Below, piece after piece: positions 14,732 to 23,909 of a DNA stretch of 45,060 nt. This DNA is from Aquibium carbonis (GTDB lineage: Bacteria > Pseudomonadota > Alphaproteobacteria > Rhizobiales > Rhizobiaceae). Under the pieces are notes generated by a model. The model was not told the origin of the DNA and did no database searches. It saw nothing but the letters and a program-made list of their open reading frames with translations. The stretch is from assembly GCF_003970795.1 (NCBI RefSeq), contig NZ_RWKW01000073.1:1-45060 (forward strand). Reading direction: 5' to 3'. The position numbers and the translations under genes were made by a program. Within the stretch, counting starts at the first letter, position 1. Every line of letters starts with the position of its first letter.

Positions 14732-16918
14732 ATGAAGAGAATGATTTCCCTTGCCGTGCTTTCGGCATCGACGCTTGCGCTGTCGACGGCGGCATCCTTT
14801 GCCGACTACACGCTCAACATCCTGCACATCAACGACCTGCATTCACGCATCGAGGCGATCAATAAGTACGACTCGACCTGCTCCGAGAAGGAAGCGGCGG
14901 AAGCGCAGTGCTTCGGCGGCATCGCCCGCGTGAAGACCAAGATCGACGAACGCCGCGATGCGCTCAAGGCAGCTGGCGAGAACGTCATCGTGCTCGATGC
15001 CGGCGACCAGTTCCAGGGCTCGCTGTTCTACACCACCTACAAGGGCAAGGACTCGGTCGAGTTCATGAACGCCATCGGCTTCGATGCGATGGCCGTCGGC
15101 AACCACGAGTTCGACGATGGCCCGCCGATGCTGGCGGCCTTCCTCGACGAGGCGACGTTCCCGGTCATTTCAGGCAACACCGTGGTCGCCGACGCGGAGA
15201 CCGACCTGGCCGGCAAGATCAAGGAAAACGTGGTTCTCGACCTCGGCGGCGAGCGGGTCGGCATCCTGTCGGTGATCGCCACCGACACCGACGTGACCGC
15301 CTCTCCCGGACCGAACGTCACCTTCCAGGACGAGATCGAGTACCTGAAGGGTGCCGTTGCACGCCTCGAGGCCGACGGCATCAACAAGATCGTCCTGCTC
15401 TCGCATGTCGGCTTCCCCCGCGACCAGGAGATCGCAGCCGCAGTCGATGGCATCGACGTGATCGTCGGCGGCCACAGCCACACGCTGCTGTCGAACACCG
15501 TCGAAGGCGCCCAGGCGTACCCGACCATGGTCAGCAACCCGTCCGGCCAGGACGTGCCGATCGTTCAGGCCTATGCCTATTCGAAGTATGTCGGCGAGTT
15601 GAAGGTCGTGTTCGACGATGCCGGCGTCGTCACCTCGGCCACCGGCGACACAATCCTGCTCGACAGCTCCGTCACCCCCGATGCCACGCTCGAGGCCCGC
15701 GTCAAGGAACTCGCCGCCCCGATCGAGGAGGTGAAGCAGCGCCCGGTCTCCACCACCACGGCCGCCATCGACGGCAACCGCGACATCTGCCGCACCCAGG
15801 AATGCTCGATGGGCAACCTCGTGGCCGACGCCATGCTCGACCGCACCCGCAACCAGGGCGTCACCATCGCCATCCAGAACGGCGGCGGTCTGCGTGCCTC
15901 CATCGACGAGGGCGAGATCACGATGGGCGAAGTGCTCACGGTCCTCCCCTTCCAGAACTCCATCGCCACCTTCCAGATGACGGGCGCGGACCTCAAGGCG
16001 TCGATCGAGATGGGCCTGTCCGAGGTGGAGGAGATCAAGGGCAAGTTCCCGCAGGTCGCCGGCCTGCGATACACCTTCGACATGTCGGTGGCGCCGAATG
16101 AAGGCCGTCTCCAGTCGATCGAGACCATGGAGGATGGCGCCTGGGTGCCGCTCGACGACGAGAAGGTCTATTCCGTCGTCACCAACAACTTCATGCGCGG
16201 TGGCGGCGACGGCTACAAGCTCTTCGCCACCAACGCCCAGAACGCCTATGATTTCGGGCCGAGCCTGGAGGACGCGGTCGCGGAGTATCTCGCCGCCAAC
16301 AACCCCTACACGCCCGTGATCGAAGGGCGCATCACCGTGCTGGCCTCCGCCGAAGCGCCGGTCGAGGAAGCGCCGGCCGAACCGGCCGCTGCGCCGACCG
16401 CCGCACCGGCAGATGACGCAGCCACCAAGGCCGAGGAAGAGGCCAAGGCCGCCGCCGAGGCTGCTGCCGCCGAAGCCGCCGCCAAGGCCGAGGAAGAAGC
16501 CAAGGCCGCTGCCGCCGCTGCCGAAGCAGAAGCAGCCGCCAAGGCCGAGGAAGAAGCCAAGGCCGCTGCCGCCGCTGCCGAAGCAGAAGCAGCTGCCAAG
16601 GCCGAGGAAGAAGCCAAGGCCGCTGCCGAGGCTGCTGCCGCCGAAGCCGCCGCCAAGGCCGAAGAGGAAGCGAAGGCCGCGGCCATGAAGGCCGAGGAAG
16701 AGGCCAAGGCCGCTGCCGCCGCTGCCGAAGCGGAAGCCGCTGCCGCAGCCGCGGCGCCGGCGCCCTATGTGATCGTGCGTGGCGACAACTACTGGAACCT
16801 GTCGCGCAAGTTCTACGGCAGGGGCGCGATGTGGAGGAAGCTCCAGGAGGCCAACCCGGATTACAACCCGCTCGACCTGCCGATCGGCGCGTCGCTGGTC
16901 GTCCCGGCCGCGGACTGA
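14732..16918 (+). CDS. periplasmic 5'-nucleotidase/metallophosphatase with TolA-like helix and LysM domain
   Basis: Secreted protein of 728 residues in four parts. A signal peptide ends near SFAD (residues 1-24). A UshA/CpdB-type metallophosphatase (about 26-280) has metal motifs INDLHSR, DAGDQFQG, GNHEFD and GGHSH. A 5'-nucleotidase C-terminal domain (about 330-535) contains QNGGGLRASI, LPFQNSI and NNFMRGGGDGY. A Glu/Ala-rich linker leads to six KAEEEAK units (566-671), a TolA-like helix. Finally a LysM domain (about 679-728) begins YVIVRGDNYWNLSRKFYG. It should hydrolyse nucleotides or related phosphoesters in the periplasm while LysM binds peptidoglycan. This is longer than ordinary UshA (~550). 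A strong terminator follows. Confidence 0.9.
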   Translation: MKRMISLAVLSASTLALSTAASFADYTLNILHINDLHSRIEAINKYDSTCSEKEAAEAQCFGGIARVKTKIDERRDALKAAGENVIVLDAGDQFQGSLFYTTYKGKDSVEFMNAIGFDAMAVGNHEFDDGPPMLAAFLDEATFPVISGNTVVADAETDLAGKIKENVVLDLGGERVGILSVIATDTDVTASPGPNVTFQDEIEYLKGAVARLEADGINKIVLLSHVGFPRDQEIAAAVDGIDVIVGGHSHTLLSNTVEGAQAYPTMVSNPSGQDVPIVQAYAYSKYVGELKVVFDDAGVVTSATGDTILLDSSVTPDATLEARVKELAAPIEEVKQRPVSTTTAAIDGNRDICRTQECSMGNLVADAMLDRTRNQGVTIAIQNGGGLRASIDEGEITMGEVLTVLPFQNSIATFQMTGADLKASIEMGLSEVEEIKGKFPQVAGLRYTFDMSVAPNEGRLQSIETMEDGAWVPLDDEKVYSVVTNNFMRGGGDGYKLFATNAQNAYDFGPSLEDAVAEYLAANNPYTPVIEGRITVLASAEAPVEEAPAEPAAAPTAAPADDAATKAEEEAKAAAEAAAAEAAAKAEEEAKAAAAAAEAEAAAKAEEEAKAAAAAAEAEAAAKAEEEAKAAAEAAAAEAAAKAEEEAKAAAMKAEEEAKAAAAAAEAEAAAAAAAPAPYVIVRGDNYWNLSRKFYGRGAMWRKLQEANPDYNPLDLPIGASLVVPAAD
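16427..16744 (+). repeat. in-frame 57-bp tandem repeats (19-residue units)
   Basis: Five 57-bp units start at 16427, 16484, 16541, 16598 and 16688, with one 33-bp short unit at 16655-16687. Each begins by encoding KAEEEAK followed by an Ala-rich tail. Units 2 and 3 are almost identical in DNA, which points to recent slippage or unequal exchange. The short unit encodes KAEEEAKAAAM. All lengths keep the frame. The protein product is a long charged alanine helix. Confidence 0.9.
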
Positions 16919-16941
16919 CCTTTCACACCGCGACGAATCGA

Positions 16942-16971
16942 CCCGCCTCCGGCTCCGGAGGCGGGTTTTTT
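16942..16971 (+). terminator. rho-independent terminator
   Basis: The stem CCCGCCTCC/GGAGGCGGG with loop GGCTCC is followed by six T, 23 bases after the nucleotidase stop codon. It separates that gene from hemH. Confidence 0.93.
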
Positions 16972-17055
16972 ACGTTTCGGCGCATCCATGGCCCTTGGCC
17001 CGGATTGAAACATCGGCCCATAACGCTATGTCCGCGCCGGCCGAAGGGGAATTCA

Positions 17056-18120
17056 ATGAACGTCACGACCCATCCCGACATGCTGCACGCCAGGGCGATC
17101 GGCCCGCTGCCGGCTGACCATCCACCCGTCGCCAGGCCCAGGGTCGGTGTGCTTCTGGTCAATCTCGGCACGCCCGACGGCACCGACAAGACATCGATGC
17201 GGCGCTACCTGGCCGAGTTCCTGTCCGATCGCCGCGTCATCGAATGGCCGCGCGCGCTGTGGTACCCGATCCTCTACGGCATCGTGCTCAACACCCGGCC
17301 CAAGAAGTCCGGCGCGCTCTACGACAAGATCTGGAACCGCGAGAAGAATGAATCGCCGCTGCGCACCTTCACCCGGTCGCAGGCCGAGAAGCTCGCCGAC
17401 GCCCTGTCGGACCAGAGTCACGTCATGGTCGACTGGGCCATGCGCTACGGCAACCCGTCGATCGCCAGCGTTCTCGATCGCATGACCAAGGCCGGCTGCG
17501 ACCGCATCGTCATGTTCCCGCTCTATCCGCAATATTCCGCCACCACGACGGCCACCGTGAACGACAAGTTCTTCGAGGCGCTGGTCGCGATGCGCTGGAT
17601 GCCGGCGGTGCGCACAGTGCCCGCCTATCACGACGAGCCTGTCTACATCGACGCGCTCGCCCGCTCGATCGAAAAGCACCTGGCCACCCTCGATTTCGAG
17701 CCGGAGGTGGTGATTGCCTCATATCACGGCATCCCGCAGAGCTACTTCAAGCGTGGCGACCCCTACCATTGCCATTGCCAGAAGACGACGCGTCTCCTGC
17801 GCGAGCGGCTCGGCTGGGACAAGGGAAAGCTCATCACCTGTTTCCAGTCGCGCTTCGGCCCCGAGGAGTGGCTCCAGCCCTACACCGACAAGACCGTGGA
17901 AAAACTCGCGGCCGATGGCGTGAAATCCATCGCCGTCTTCAATCCCGGCTTCGTGTCCGATTGCCTGGAAACGCTGGAGGAAATTGCCGGCGAGGCCGAG
18001 GAAATCTTCCACGAGCACGGCGGCAAGAACTTCACACATATCCCCTGCCTGAACGACGGCGAGGACGGAATGGCCGTCATCGAGGCCATGGTCCGGCGCG
18101 AATTGGGCGGCTGGGCCTGA
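17056..18120 (+). CDS. hemH: ferrochelatase
   Basis: Inserts ferrous iron into protoporphyrin IX, the last step of heme synthesis, at the cytoplasmic face of the membrane; 354 residues, normal length. Family blocks are VGVLLVNLGTPDGTD, GNPSIASVLDRM, MFPLYPQYSATTTATV, the active-site SYHGIPQSYFKRGDPYHCHCQKTTRLL, TCFQSRFGPEEWLQPYT and FNPGFVSDCLETLEEI. ATG 17056 follows AAGGGGA at five bases; the frame is open further upstream but crosses the terminator and is not credible. It starts 84 bases after that terminator. Confidence 0.96.
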   Translation: MNVTTHPDMLHARAIGPLPADHPPVARPRVGVLLVNLGTPDGTDKTSMRRYLAEFLSDRRVIEWPRALWYPILYGIVLNTRPKKSGALYDKIWNREKNESPLRTFTRSQAEKLADALSDQSHVMVDWAMRYGNPSIASVLDRMTKAGCDRIVMFPLYPQYSATTTATVNDKFFEALVAMRWMPAVRTVPAYHDEPVYIDALARSIEKHLATLDFEPEVVIASYHGIPQSYFKRGDPYHCHCQKTTRLLRERLGWDKGKLITCFQSRFGPEEWLQPYTDKTVEKLAADGVKSIAVFNPGFVSDCLETLEEIAGEAEEIFHEHGGKNFTHIPCLNDGEDGMAVIEAMVRRELGGWA

Positions 18121-18183
18121 ACGACGGGAACCGCCACGGCTCCGGACCGTTTCCGTGCCGCCTCGAACGGAGCCTTCCCCTCA

Positions 18184-19398
18184 ATGAGCCGAAAACTCGA
18201 CCTGCGCACGGGCCAGCCGGTCTGGAGCGCCTACCGCGCGCCTCGTCCTGAAACCGCCGCGCTGTCCCGCGACGTCAAGGCCGATGTGGCGATCGTGGGC
18301 ATCGGCATCAGCGCCGCCATGATCGCCGATGCCCTCACCGAAGCCGGTCTGTCGGTCGTGCTCGTCGACCGGCGCGGTCCGCTCCTCGGGTCGACCCCGG
18401 CGACGACGGCGCTGGTCCAGCACGAGATCGACCAGCCATTGTCCATGCTGGCGCGCCGGATCGGCAAGGATCGTGCCCAGCGCGCCTGGCGCCGCTCCCG
18501 GCTGGCGGTCGGCAATCTTGCCGCCCGCATCGCCGAGCTCGGCATCGACTGCCGCCTGGCCGAACGCCCGTCGCTCTATCTGGCCGGCAACATCCTGGCG
18601 CCGGAGGCCTTGCGAGCCGAAGGGGAAGCGCGCAACGACGCCGGTCTGCGAAGCGCCTATCTCACCGCCGGCCAGTTGAAGGACCGCTTCGGTATCGACC
18701 GCAAGGCTGCGCTTCTGTCCTACGGCAATCTCGCGCTCGATCCGCGACGTCTGTCGGCGGGTCTCCTGACGGCGGCGATCGGTCGTGGCGCTCGGCTCTA
18801 CGCGCCGGTGGAAGCGACAGGCTACGAGAGCGTGCGCGACGGCGTCGCCATCACCACGCGGCAGGGGCCGACGATCCGGGCCTCGGCCTGCGTCCTGGCG
18901 ACCGGCTACGAACTCGCCGACATCGTTCCGCGCGGCGGGCACCGCATCATTTCCACCTACGCCATCGCGACCAGGCCCCAGGCGCGCGCCATCTGGCCGG
19001 AAGCCGCCTTCATGTGGGAGGCCTCCGATCCCTACCTCTATTTGCGCGCCACCCATGACGGCCGCATCGTCTGCGGCGGCGAGGACGAGGATTTCTCCGA
19101 CGAGGCGACGCGCGACGCCCTCCTGGCCGACAAGGCGCGCCGCATTGCCGCGAAGCTCGCGAAACTGCTGCCCCAGGTGGACCCGAAGCCGGACTATTCC
19201 TGGGCCGGCGCCTTCGGAACGACTCCCACGGGCCTGCCGCTCATAGGGTCGGTCCCAGGCAAGCCGGGCTTTCTGGCCGTTCTCGGCTATGGCGGAAACG
19301 GCATCACCTTCTCGCGCATCGCGGCCGAGCAGATCACGGCCGGGCTGACCGGCCGCGTCGACCGCGACGCCGACCTGTTTTCCTTCGACCGGGACTGA
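18184..19398 (+). CDS. FAD-dependent oxidoreductase (DAO/DadA-type)
   Basis: Flavoprotein of 404 residues with a DAO-type fold. The dinucleotide-binding strand is ADVAIVGIGISAAMIADALTEAGLSVVLVDRR; the usual third glycine of GxGxxG is Ala. A second FAD contact is ASACVLATGYEL. The C-terminal block PLIGSVPGKPGFLAVLGYGGNGITFSRIAAEQI is typical of glycine-oxidase-like enzymes. The substrate, probably an amine or amino acid, is not identifiable. It is 63 bases downstream of hemH on the same strand with a weak ribosome binding site, so it may share its transcript. Confidence 0.85.
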   Translation: MSRKLDLRTGQPVWSAYRAPRPETAALSRDVKADVAIVGIGISAAMIADALTEAGLSVVLVDRRGPLLGSTPATTALVQHEIDQPLSMLARRIGKDRAQRAWRRSRLAVGNLAARIAELGIDCRLAERPSLYLAGNILAPEALRAEGEARNDAGLRSAYLTAGQLKDRFGIDRKAALLSYGNLALDPRRLSAGLLTAAIGRGARLYAPVEATGYESVRDGVAITTRQGPTIRASACVLATGYELADIVPRGGHRIISTYAIATRPQARAIWPEAAFMWEASDPYLYLRATHDGRIVCGGEDEDFSDEATRDALLADKARRIAAKLAKLLPQVDPKPDYSWAGAFGTTPTGLPLIGSVPGKPGFLAVLGYGGNGITFSRIAAEQITAGLTGRVDRDADLFSFDRD

Positions 19399-19437
19399 CC
19401 GGCCGCCAGTGGAGCGTGTCCCGGACTCCCGCTCGAA

Positions 19438-19466
19438 TTGTTTCTGCCACGATTACGCCCTACATG
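19438..19466 (+). promoter_or_regulatory. candidate sigma-70-type promoter for the SPFH/NfeD pair
   Basis: TTGTTT and TACATG are separated by 17 bases, ending 67 bases before the SPFH start codon. The fit to consensus is moderate. Confidence 0.4.
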
Positions 19467-19481
19467 AACCCCACAGCCATC

Positions 19482-19506
19482 CGCCGTCTCGAATCGCGAG
19501 GCGGCG
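19482..19506 (+). other. hairpin in the SPFH gene leader
   Basis: CGCCGTCTCG pairs with CGAGGCGGCG (one G-U) around the loop AATCG, ending 14 bases before AGGGGGAA. There is no T-run, so a leader or mRNA-stability element is more likely than a terminator. Confidence 0.4.
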
Positions 19507-19533
19507 AAGGTGCCGTCACAAGGGGGAATTCCG

Positions 19534-20487
19534 ATGCCGTTTTCGGGTTTTGACATCGTCGTCGTCGTTCTGGTCATCCTCGTCCTGCTGGTCATCTTTG
19601 CCGGCATCAAGACGGTGCCGCAGGGCTCCAACTGGACCGTCGAGCGCTTCGGCCGCTACACGCGCACGCTGTCGCCTGGTCTCAACCTCATCGTGCCCTT
19701 CATCGACCGCATCGGTGCCAAGCTGAACATGATGGAGCAGGTGCTCGACGTCCCGACCCAGGAGGTCATCACCCGCGACAACGCCATCGTGGCGGTCGAC
19801 GGCGTCGCCTTCTACCAGGTTCTCGTCGCCGCGCAGGCCGCCTACCAGGTGTCGGACCTGAACAACGCCCTGCTCAACCTCACCATGACCAACATCCGCT
19901 CTGTCATGGGCTCGATGGACCTCGACGAACTGCTTTCCAACCGCGAAGCCATCAACGAGCGCCTGCTCAGGATCGTCGACGAGGCCGGCAAGCCTTGGGG
20001 CATCAAGGTCACGCGCGTCGAGATCAAGGACATCAACCCCCCGGCCAATCTGGTGGAGTCGATGGCCCGCCAGATGATGGCCGAGCGCAACAAGCGCGCA
20101 CAGATCCTCGATGCAGAAGGTCTCAAGCAGGCACAGGTGCTGGAGGCCGAAGGCCGCAAGGAGGCCGCCTTCCGCGACGCCGAGGCGCGCGAACGGTCCG
20201 CCGAGGCCGAGGCCCGGGCGACGCAGGTCGTCTCCGAGGCCATCGCCAAGGGCGACGTGCAGGCCATCAACTACTTCGTGGCCCAGAAGTACACCGACGC
20301 GCTGGCCAAGATCGGTTCGTCCAGCAACAACAAGGTCGTGCTGTTGCCCATCGAGGCGTCTGCGCTGATCGGTTCGCTCGGCGGCATCGGCGCCATCGCC
20401 AAGGAAGTGTTCGGCGGCGAGTCGCCGGCCCAGAACACGCGTGGCGCCAACCGGCCGCCGGTCGTGCGGCCGCGCGACGACGCCTGA
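19534..20487 (+). CDS. SPFH/stomatin-like membrane protein (QmcA type)
   Basis: Protein of 317 residues with one N-terminal transmembrane helix ([20 protein letters not shown]). A band-7/SPFH domain follows (about 28-200; [33 protein letters not shown], then [18 protein letters not shown]). A long coiled-coil region rich in Ala/Glu lies around 190-245, and the tail is Pro/Arg-rich. Such proteins form large membrane microdomain assemblies, often modulating FtsH-type proteolysis. ATG 19534 has AGGGGGAA upstream. It pairs with the NfeD gene 25 bases downstream, the usual partner. Confidence 0.92.
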   Translation: MPFSGFDIVVVVLVILVLLVIFAGIKTVPQGSNWTVERFGRYTRTLSPGLNLIVPFIDRIGAKLNMMEQVLDVPTQEVITRDNAIVAVDGVAFYQVLVAAQAAYQVSDLNNALLNLTMTNIRSVMGSMDLDELLSNREAINERLLRIVDEAGKPWGIKVTRVEIKDINPPANLVESMARQMMAERNKRAQILDAEGLKQAQVLEAEGRKEAAFRDAEARERSAEAEARATQVVSEAIAKGDVQAINYFVAQKYTDALAKIGSSSNNKVVLLPIEASALIGSLGGIGAIAKEVFGGESPAQNTRGANRPPVVRPRDDA

Positions 20488-20512
20488 TACGGATCGGGCC
20501 GGAGAACCCGTC

Positions 20513-20977
20513 ATGATCGAACGCATCGTCGGCGAACTCGGCCCCTGGAACTGGATGGTGCTGGGCTTCGTGCTGCTTGGGCTCGAAATCTTCGTGCCCG
20601 GTGTCTTCCTGGTCTGGATCGGACTGGCAGCCCTCGCGATCGGTGCCCTGTCCTTCCTCCTCTGGGACACGGCCTTCTGGTCATGGCAGGTGCAGGTTCT
20701 GGTCTTCCTCGCTGCCGCGCTCGTCGCCGCCTGGCTCGGCTACCGCTTCTACCGGGTCGAGAAGACGCCGACGGACGAACCGCTCCTCAATCAGCGCGCG
20801 CGCCAGCTCGTCGGTCGCACAGGCACGCTGGAACAGCCGATCCGGGACGGCCGCGGCCGCCTCAAGCTCGGCGACACCTGGTGGAGCATCGTCGGCCCCG
20901 ACTGCGCGCCAGGCACGCAGGTTCGGGTCACGGACGTCAAGGATGGTGATCTGGTCGTCGCGCCGGTGCAGGCCTGA
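20513..20977 (+). CDS. NfeD family membrane protein
   Basis: Short NfeD protein of 154 residues: two or three transmembrane helices (about 15-75; MVLGFVLLGLEIFVPGVFLVWIGLAALAIGAL) and a C-terminal OB-fold of about 60 residues (LVGRTGTLEQPIRDGRGRLKLGDTWWSIVG, then VRVTDVKDGDLVV). It is the standard partner of SPFH proteins in membrane quality control, and its position right after the SPFH gene supports a complex. It converges on kdsD with a six-base gap. Confidence 0.92.
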   Translation: MIERIVGELGPWNWMVLGFVLLGLEIFVPGVFLVWIGLAALAIGALSFLLWDTAFWSWQVQVLVFLAAALVAAWLGYRFYRVEKTPTDEPLLNQRARQLVGRTGTLEQPIRDGRGRLKLGDTWWSIVGPDCAPGTQVRVTDVKDGDLVVAPVQA

Positions 20978-20983
20978 AAAGGA

Positions 20984-22000
20984 TCAGGCCGCGCCCAACC
21001 TCAACAGGTCGTGGAAATGCACCACGCCGAGCGGGTAGCCCTCTTCCTCCACCACCAGTGCGCTGATGTTGTGCTCGTTGAGCAGGGCCATGGCTTCGGC
21101 AGCCAGCATGCGCGGCCCGATGGTCTTGGGCTGGCGCGTCATCAACTCGTCGATCGGGGTGTCGGCCAGATTGAGATGCAGGCTGCGCGCAAGGTCGCCG
21201 TCCGTGAAGATGCCGGCGATGCGACCATCCTCCCTCGTCACGCACACACAGCCGAACCGCTTGCGCGCCAGTTCGCGAATCGCGTCGGGCATCATCGTGC
21301 CGAGCGGCACCCGCGGCAGTTCCTCGCCGGCATGCATGATCTCGCGCACCTGCGTCAGGTTGGCGCCCAACTGCCCGCCCGGGTGGAAGGTACGGAAATG
21401 GTCGGGCGTGAAGCCGCGTGCCTCCAGCAGCGCGATCGCCAGTGCATCGCCGACGGCAAGCTGCAGCAGCGTCGACGTCGTCGGAGCCAGACCATGCGGG
21501 CAGGCTTCCGGCGCTTTCGGCAGGCACAGCACCACGTCGGCGGCGGTGCCGAGCGTCGAGGTCTCTCCCGAGGTCATGGCGATCAGCGGAATCTTGAAGC
21601 GCCGCGAATAGACCACGATGCCCTTGAGTTCGGCGCTCTCGCCCGACCACGACATGGCGATGATCGCATCATTGGCCGCGATCATGCCGAGGTCGCCGTG
21701 ATTGGCCTCTGCAGGATGCACGAAGAAGGCTGGCGTGCCGGTCGAGGCCAGCGTCGCGGCGAGTTTGGAGCCGATGTGGCCGCTCTTGCCGACGCCGGTG
21801 ACGATCACCCGCCCCGTGATCAGCGACAGCACCTCCACGGCCTTGGCGAACGGTTGCGACAGGCCATTGTCGAGCGCAGCGGCCAGGTTCGCAAGGCCCG
21901 CCTGCTCGGTCGCGATCGTGCGCATCGCGGAAGCGATGGCATCGCGGGCTTCGGCTTGTGTCTTGGGTCGTTGTCCGTGCATGGCTGCCGTCAGAAGCAT
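20984..22000 (-). CDS. kdsD: arabinose-5-phosphate isomerase (KpsF/GutQ family)
   Basis: Converts ribulose-5-phosphate to arabinose-5-phosphate, the first step towards KDO for lipopolysaccharide; 338 residues against about 328 in E. coli. An N-terminal SIS domain (about 45-190) has VIVTGVGKSGHIGSKLAATLASTGTPAFFVHP and AMSWSGESAEL. Two CBS domains (about 215-338) follow the LGANLTQVREIMH hinge. Start choice: ATG 22000 follows GGAAGAC, but that ribosome binding site and the ATG belong to palindromic repeat copy B. ATG 21982 (MHGQRPK) is the alternative, with a poorer site. Family and reaction are secure from the domain layout. Confidence 0.92.
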   Translation of the reverse strand: MLLTAAMHGQRPKTQAEARDAIASAMRTIATEQAGLANLAAALDNGLSQPFAKAVEVLSLITGRVIVTGVGKSGHIGSKLAATLASTGTPAFFVHPAEANHGDLGMIAANDAIIAMSWSGESAELKGIVVYSRRFKIPLIAMTSGETSTLGTAADVVLCLPKAPEACPHGLAPTTSTLLQLAVGDALAIALLEARGFTPDHFRTFHPGGQLGANLTQVREIMHAGEELPRVPLGTMMPDAIRELARKRFGCVCVTREDGRIAGIFTDGDLARSLHLNLADTPIDELMTRQPKTIGPRMLAAEAMALLNEHNISALVVEEEGYPLGVVHFHDLLRLGAA

Positions 22001-22095
22001 GTCTTCCGAAACTGGACCCCGCTTCCGGACGAAGACATGCGATGAAGTCGAAATCGAGAGCGCGCGGAGCGGTTCTGAAGGATCGCGCCACGCTT
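21998..22095. repeat. dispersed palindromic element, copy B
   Basis: The core at 21998-22039 begins and ends in CATG and matches copy A at 14561-14603. The far end GATCGCGCCACGCTT also matches, giving a unit of 98 bases against 100. On the minus strand its edge provides GGAAGAC-ATG, the likely start of kdsD. Confidence 0.7.
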
Positions 22096-22223
22096 TAGAA
22101 CAATGTCCCTGTTCTGTCCAACGCTGTTTGCCGCCCTCGAATCCCAGGCTCAACCCTCCGTTAACCAAGCCCGTTTACGCTTCGCTAAAGTTTGCGCGTT
22201 GGGCGCGGTCGAGGGAATGTTCG

Positions 22224-23876
22224 ATGCCATTGCAGAGGCCGGTCGGGAAAACGCTTGTCGGCGCCGGCCGCCGCATCCTGCTGGCGTCGCTGAGCTTTGT
22301 TGCGCTCTGCGCCCATGCCACGGCCCAGGACGCGACGCTGCGTGGCGCCACCGGCCTGGCCGGCACCCAAAGTCAGGCGAACCAGGCCTCCGGTACGTCC
22401 GCCACGGGCGCATTGCTTCCGCCCTATCGTCCCGTCAGCGCCGGCGCGGTGCCGGAGGATGCGGTCGACGGCGCCAGCCTGTTCCCCTTCGAAGCGGATG
22501 AAGGCGAAGCCGCTGCCCCGGTCATGCCGCGCCGCACGGCCACCACGCGCCAGCAGCGCGCCGACGCGCAGGCCGAGCGCACGGGTCTCGGCGCAGCTGT
22601 TTCGCCAGCGAGCGAGCCCGAGGCGCCCGCCACGGGCCGTGCGCCGCGTGTCGATGCCCTGGACGAGGAGGTGGACCGGCGCGCGCAGGCTGAAAACCGG
22701 CGGCTGGATCCGATCGAGACCGGCACGATCACGCCGGAGGAGAACCCCTATGCCCCGCTCGGCCTGCGGCTCGGCACCTTCGACGCCACGGTCACCCTCG
22801 ACCAGGGAATGCTGTGGTCGTCCAACATCAACTCGACCCAGAATGGTGGCGAGGCCTTCGTCTCCCAGTCGGAGCTCCGGCTTCGGGCCGTCTCGGACTG
22901 GTCCAGCCATTCCGCGGAGATCAACGCGCTCGGCGTCTACCAGAAATCCGTGTCCGGCGAGGACTACAAGCAGACCGAGCTCGCCATCGACGGAGCCCTG
23001 TCCTACGAGATCAGCCGCGACACCACCGTCCGCGCCACCGCCTCCTACAGGATCGCTCCGGAGGCGGCGTCCTCGCCCGTCGTGCTGCCCGCCACCGACA
23101 CCGATCCGCTCAATCACCAGCTGTCGGCGAGCCTTGGCGTGAGGCACGGCTTCGGCCGTGCCGTCCTCGGTCTGACCGGATCGCTGGATCGCGAAACCTT
23201 TTCCGACTTCGAAGGCCTATGCTGCGGCACGGTCTCGCAGGAGGACCGCAACTACACCCTGGCGACGCTTGCCCTTCGCGCCGGATACGAGGTGTCGCCT
23301 GCCCTGACGCCCTTCGTCGAGGCCGAGATCGGTCGCCGCAATTACGACCTCGAACAGGACTTCGCCGGCTACCGCCGTTCCGCGGACCGCTATGCCCTCA
23401 AGGGCGGCCTGGAACTCGACCTGAGCGAAAAGCTCAACGGCGAAATATCGGTCGGCTGGCTGCGCGAGAGCTTCGACGACGACCGGCTCGTGCCTGTCTC
23501 CGCGCTTCTGCTCGACGGGACGTTGAACTGGTCGCCGATGCGCGGAACGACGTTGCGGCTCACGGGCGGCACCACGGTCGAGGGTTCGACCACCGCCGCC
23601 GACAGCGGCTCGGTGCGCTATTCGGGCAATCTCGAAGTGCTGCGCGAGGTCAGGCCAAGCCTCACCGTGGGCGCGCTCGGCGGCCTGGCTTTCCGCGACT
23701 ATGTCAATTCCTCCGCCACGGAGACGACGCTCTCGGCCGAGGTCAACGCCACTTGGTGGATGAACCGCTACGCCGGCCTCAACGGCCGTCTCCGTCACGA
23801 GCGCTTCGACAGCACTCTGCCCAACCGCGACTACCGCGAAAACAGCATCTATCTCGGGCTGAAGCTGCAACGCTGA
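22224..23876 (+). CDS. outer membrane beta-barrel protein (BBP2-like)
   Basis: Protein of 550 residues. A signal peptide (about 15-35) ends in ATAQD. Residues ~40-175 are low-complexity, rich in Ala/Pro/Arg. From about 180 to the end, alternating strands with aromatic residues suggest a beta-barrel (LRLGTFDATVTLDQGMLWSSNINSTQ through YLGLKLQR), like putative beta-barrel porin 2 proteins. It is presumably outer-membrane located; cargo is unknown. ATG 22224 follows GAGGGA; much longer upstream frames are spurious because they run antisense through kdsD. Confidence 0.8.
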   Translation: MPLQRPVGKTLVGAGRRILLASLSFVALCAHATAQDATLRGATGLAGTQSQANQASGTSATGALLPPYRPVSAGAVPEDAVDGASLFPFEADEGEAAAPVMPRRTATTRQQRADAQAERTGLGAAVSPASEPEAPATGRAPRVDALDEEVDRRAQAENRRLDPIETGTITPEENPYAPLGLRLGTFDATVTLDQGMLWSSNINSTQNGGEAFVSQSELRLRAVSDWSSHSAEINALGVYQKSVSGEDYKQTELAIDGALSYEISRDTTVRATASYRIAPEAASSPVVLPATDTDPLNHQLSASLGVRHGFGRAVLGLTGSLDRETFSDFEGLCCGTVSQEDRNYTLATLALRAGYEVSPALTPFVEAEIGRRNYDLEQDFAGYRRSADRYALKGGLELDLSEKLNGEISVGWLRESFDDDRLVPVSALLLDGTLNWSPMRGTTLRLTGGTTVEGSTTAADSGSVRYSGNLEVLREVRPSLTVGALGGLAFRDYVNSSATETTLSAEVNATWWMNRYAGLNGRLRHERFDSTLPNRDYRENSIYLGLKLQR

Positions 23877-23909
23877 TCGGCGGCGCCCCGTTCGCCGCCA
23901 CTAGGGTTG

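Noticed and set aside
12383..14842. An 819-codon minus-strand frame.
   Set aside because: It runs antisense through the Omp10-like, YugP-like and ligase genes, all of which have clear families and ribosome binding sites.
16427..16744. Regular repeats that could suggest a CRISPR array.
   Set aside because: The repeats are contiguous, without unique spacers, and encode an in-frame Ala/Glu/Lys helix.
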